A program made the translations under genes and the position numbers. The notes beneath the pieces were generated by a model. It searched no databases and was not told the origin of the DNA. It worked only from the letters and a program-made list of their open reading frames with translations. From Candidatus Omnitrophota bacterium (lineage in GTDB: Bacteria; Omnitrophota; Gorgyraeia; Zapsychrales; Fredricksoniimonadaceae), in assembly GCA_023247575.1 (NCBI GenBank), contig JAHFGE010000019.1:1-13874 (forward strand): 13,874 bases of DNA, written 5' to 3'. The first letter of the stretch is position 1, and the number at the start of each line of letters is the position of its first letter. Positions 13,074 to 13,874 of the stretch are shown piece after piece.

Positions 13074-13640
13074 ATGTCAAGAGGAGAATATGATGCTCAT
13101 GGAAAATTTTGCGCAGACACTTTTACGAGACGGTTTGGCTCTTGGCGAAACGCTTTGCAAAAAGTGGGGTTAGAGGTTGCTGATATGCAGAGAGAAAGAG
13201 TTAATGATGAAGAATATTTTAGCAATCTCGAAAATATATGGCGTACTTTAGGGAAACAGCCAGTACAGGGCGATATAGAAAAACTACTTTCGAGATATTC
13301 TGCGACTGCTTATAAAAAAAGATTTGGTACGTGGCGAAAGGCGTTGGAGGCTTTTGTAGAATACATAAATAAAGCAGGAATCAGCGAATTTAAAGATAAT
13401 TTAACAAAAGCAGCTTTTAAAAAAAGAGGGTCGAGGAGCATGTCTTGGCGAATGCGTTTTTTGGTAATGCGAAGAGATGATTTTCGATGTAAAAAGTGCG
13501 GTCATTCGCCAGCAACAGATAAAGGTGTTATATTGCATGTCGACCATAATAAAGCATGGGCCAAGGGCGGCGAAACTGTTCTGGACAATTTGCAAACACT
13601 GTGTTCAGTGTGCAATATAGGGAAGAGTGATTTAGAATAA
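13074..13640 (+). CDS. HNH endonuclease with homing-endonuclease-associated repeats, N-terminus lost by frameshift
   Basis: 188 residues from the first ATG after the frameshift; about 221 if the upstream piece (from 12976) is rejoined. Two helical repeats occur, each ending in a conserved tract: TFTRRFGSWRNALQKVGL and AYKKRFGTWRKALEAF. These match the DNA-binding repeat found with HNH and homing nucleases. The C-terminal HNH domain has CKKCG, HVDHNKAWAKGG, N in VLDNLQTLC and CSVCNIGK, so both zinc-binding cysteine pairs and the catalytic histidines are kept. The first repeat loses its first helix when translation starts at 13074, and no good ribosome-binding site precedes that ATG at normal spacing. 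The nuclease domain itself is intact. The gene probably shares the Fic transcript. It may be a homing-type nuclease or a defence effector; the sequence does not decide. Confidence 0.82.
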   Translation: MSRGEYDAHGKFCADTFTRRFGSWRNALQKVGLEVADMQRERVNDEEYFSNLENIWRTLGKQPVQGDIEKLLSRYSATAYKKRFGTWRKALEAFVEYINKAGISEFKDNLTKAAFKKRGSRSMSWRMRFLVMRRDDFRCKKCGHSPATDKGVILHVDHNKAWAKGGETVLDNLQTLCSVCNIGKSDLE

Positions 13641-13643
13641 TAA

Positions 13644-13654
13644 GTTCGAGTCCA
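13644..13654. repeat. Extra tRNA T-arm-like fragment
   Basis: GTTCGAGTCCA here is identical to the first 11 bases of the att-like core 54 bases downstream (13698-13708) and to the tRNA-Gln T arm. No cloverleaf surrounds it. It may be the scar of an earlier integration or a recombinase-binding site. Confidence 0.5.
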
Positions 13655-13697
13655 ATACGCCCCGCTTGTACAGAGATAAACCATGAGATAGTTTTAC

Positions 13698-13874
13698 GTT
13701 CGAGTCCAGACGGGGCAGCCAGTAAATTCTCTTGATTTTCCCGTCGAGAGATAAATAAAACCCTGATCGAGCACACCGGTTGGGGTTTTTTATTTTGCGA
13801 GGTGTCAAAGAGTTAGGGCATAATTTTTCGGCATTGCTCGACGGAATTCGACATCAAGCAAGGTTCGTTAAACA
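13698..13874. repeat. Direct repeat, right copy (attachment-site-like, reaches window edge)
   Basis: Begins with the last 24 bases of tRNA-Gln, preceded by unrelated sequence, so the T stem cannot form and this is not a tRNA gene. The following hairpin, terminator and flank repeat the region after the real tRNA. The last 99 bases (13776-13874) are identical to 11384-11482, and the window ends inside the repeat. Confidence 0.93.
13757..13796 (+). terminator. Second copy of the bidirectional terminator
   Basis: The same AAAACCCT/GGGGTTTT stem and T-run as after tRNA-Gln, with three G-to-A changes in the upper stem and loop that cost one base pair. It would end the Fic-HNH transcript. Confidence 0.75.

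Larger units (their letters stand above)
11306..13697. mobile_element. tRNA-Gln-anchored genetic cassette (Fic + HNH)
   Basis: The 2,392-base unit runs from the TpsiC-loop portion of tRNA-Gln to the next copy of the same sequence. It contains a terminator, a short minus-strand frame, a promoter with paired palindromes, a Fic gene and a frameshifted HNH gene. Integration into a tRNA 3' end that leaves the tRNA whole on one side and a 3' fragment on the other is the signature of tyrosine-recombinase islands. No integrase or excisionase is present, so the unit is either non-autonomous, decayed, or continues past the window edge. It also looks more AT-rich than the neighbouring housekeeping genes. 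Confidence 0.66.

Noticed and set aside
13698..13721. Second tRNA-Gln gene at the right repeat
   Set aside because: Only the T-loop-to-CCA part is present; upstream bases do not form a T stem, anticodon arm or acceptor 5' strand.
13528..13776. 82-codon minus-strand open frame across the HNH end and right repeat
   Set aside because: Overlaps the zinc-binding HNH motifs and the tRNA fragment; no ribosome-binding site or similarity seen.
11306..13874. Integron or CRISPR explanation for the repeats
   Set aside because: Only two copies spaced by 2.4 kb with genes between, no attC-like cassette ends, no short regular repeats, no cas or intI genes.

Overview
This window reads as part of a chromosome from an uncultivated Gram-negative-type bacterium, probably a member of a candidate phylum in or near the PVC group (Omnitrophota-like). 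That is an inference from three things: an archaeal-type fructose-1,6-bisphosphate aldolase/phosphatase enlarged to more than 1,100 residues, a compact fau-rny-ymdB-PilZ-PilZ-gltX run, and a small lipoprotein. No marker gene for firm placement (16S rRNA, ribosomal protein) is present. All recognisable genes lie on the + strand.

Layout. (1) Bases 1-3390 hold the 3' part of a giant gene with two FBP aldolase/phosphatase-like domains in tandem; the first looks catalytically dead, the second keeps most active-site motifs. (2) 3391-4432 is dinD (DNA-damage-inducible D) with its own candidate promoter, an operator-like dyad and a leader hairpin whose loop complements the Shine-Dalgarno sequence. 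(3) 4467-4697 is a small-RNA locus: a good promoter, a folded RNA best explained as 6S RNA, and a strong terminator ending just before rarA. (4) 4705-11235 is a dense housekeeping block: rarA, fau (5-formyl-THF cyclo-ligase), rny (RNase Y), ymdB, two tandem PilZ genes, gltX and a short lipoprotein, with gaps of a few to about 50 bases or short overlaps, followed 19 bases later by tRNA-Gln(CTG).

(5) The most notable region is 11306-13874. The last 24 bases of tRNA-Gln, a bidirectional terminator and further flank (177 bases in all) recur as a direct repeat at 13698-13874, the window's right edge. Between the copies lies a 2.4-kb cassette with its own promoter, paired operator-like palindromes, a class II Fic AMP-transferase gene and a frameshifted HNH endonuclease gene of the homing-endonuclease-associated-repeat type. 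The arrangement is that of an element integrated at the TpsiC loop of a tRNA gene, but no integrase is visible, so it is either non-autonomous or only partly in view. The final 99 bases match the internal copy exactly, so the window may stop at an assembly break inside the repeat; a tandem array or an excised circle is possible.

How the parts work together: rny and ymdB form the conserved RNA-decay pair; 6S RNA, RarA and DinD are linked to growth phase and DNA-damage responses; PilZ proteins usually respond to cyclic di-GMP; GltX and tRNA-Gln are adjacent in what looks like one transcript that ends at the terminator inside the attachment repeat.
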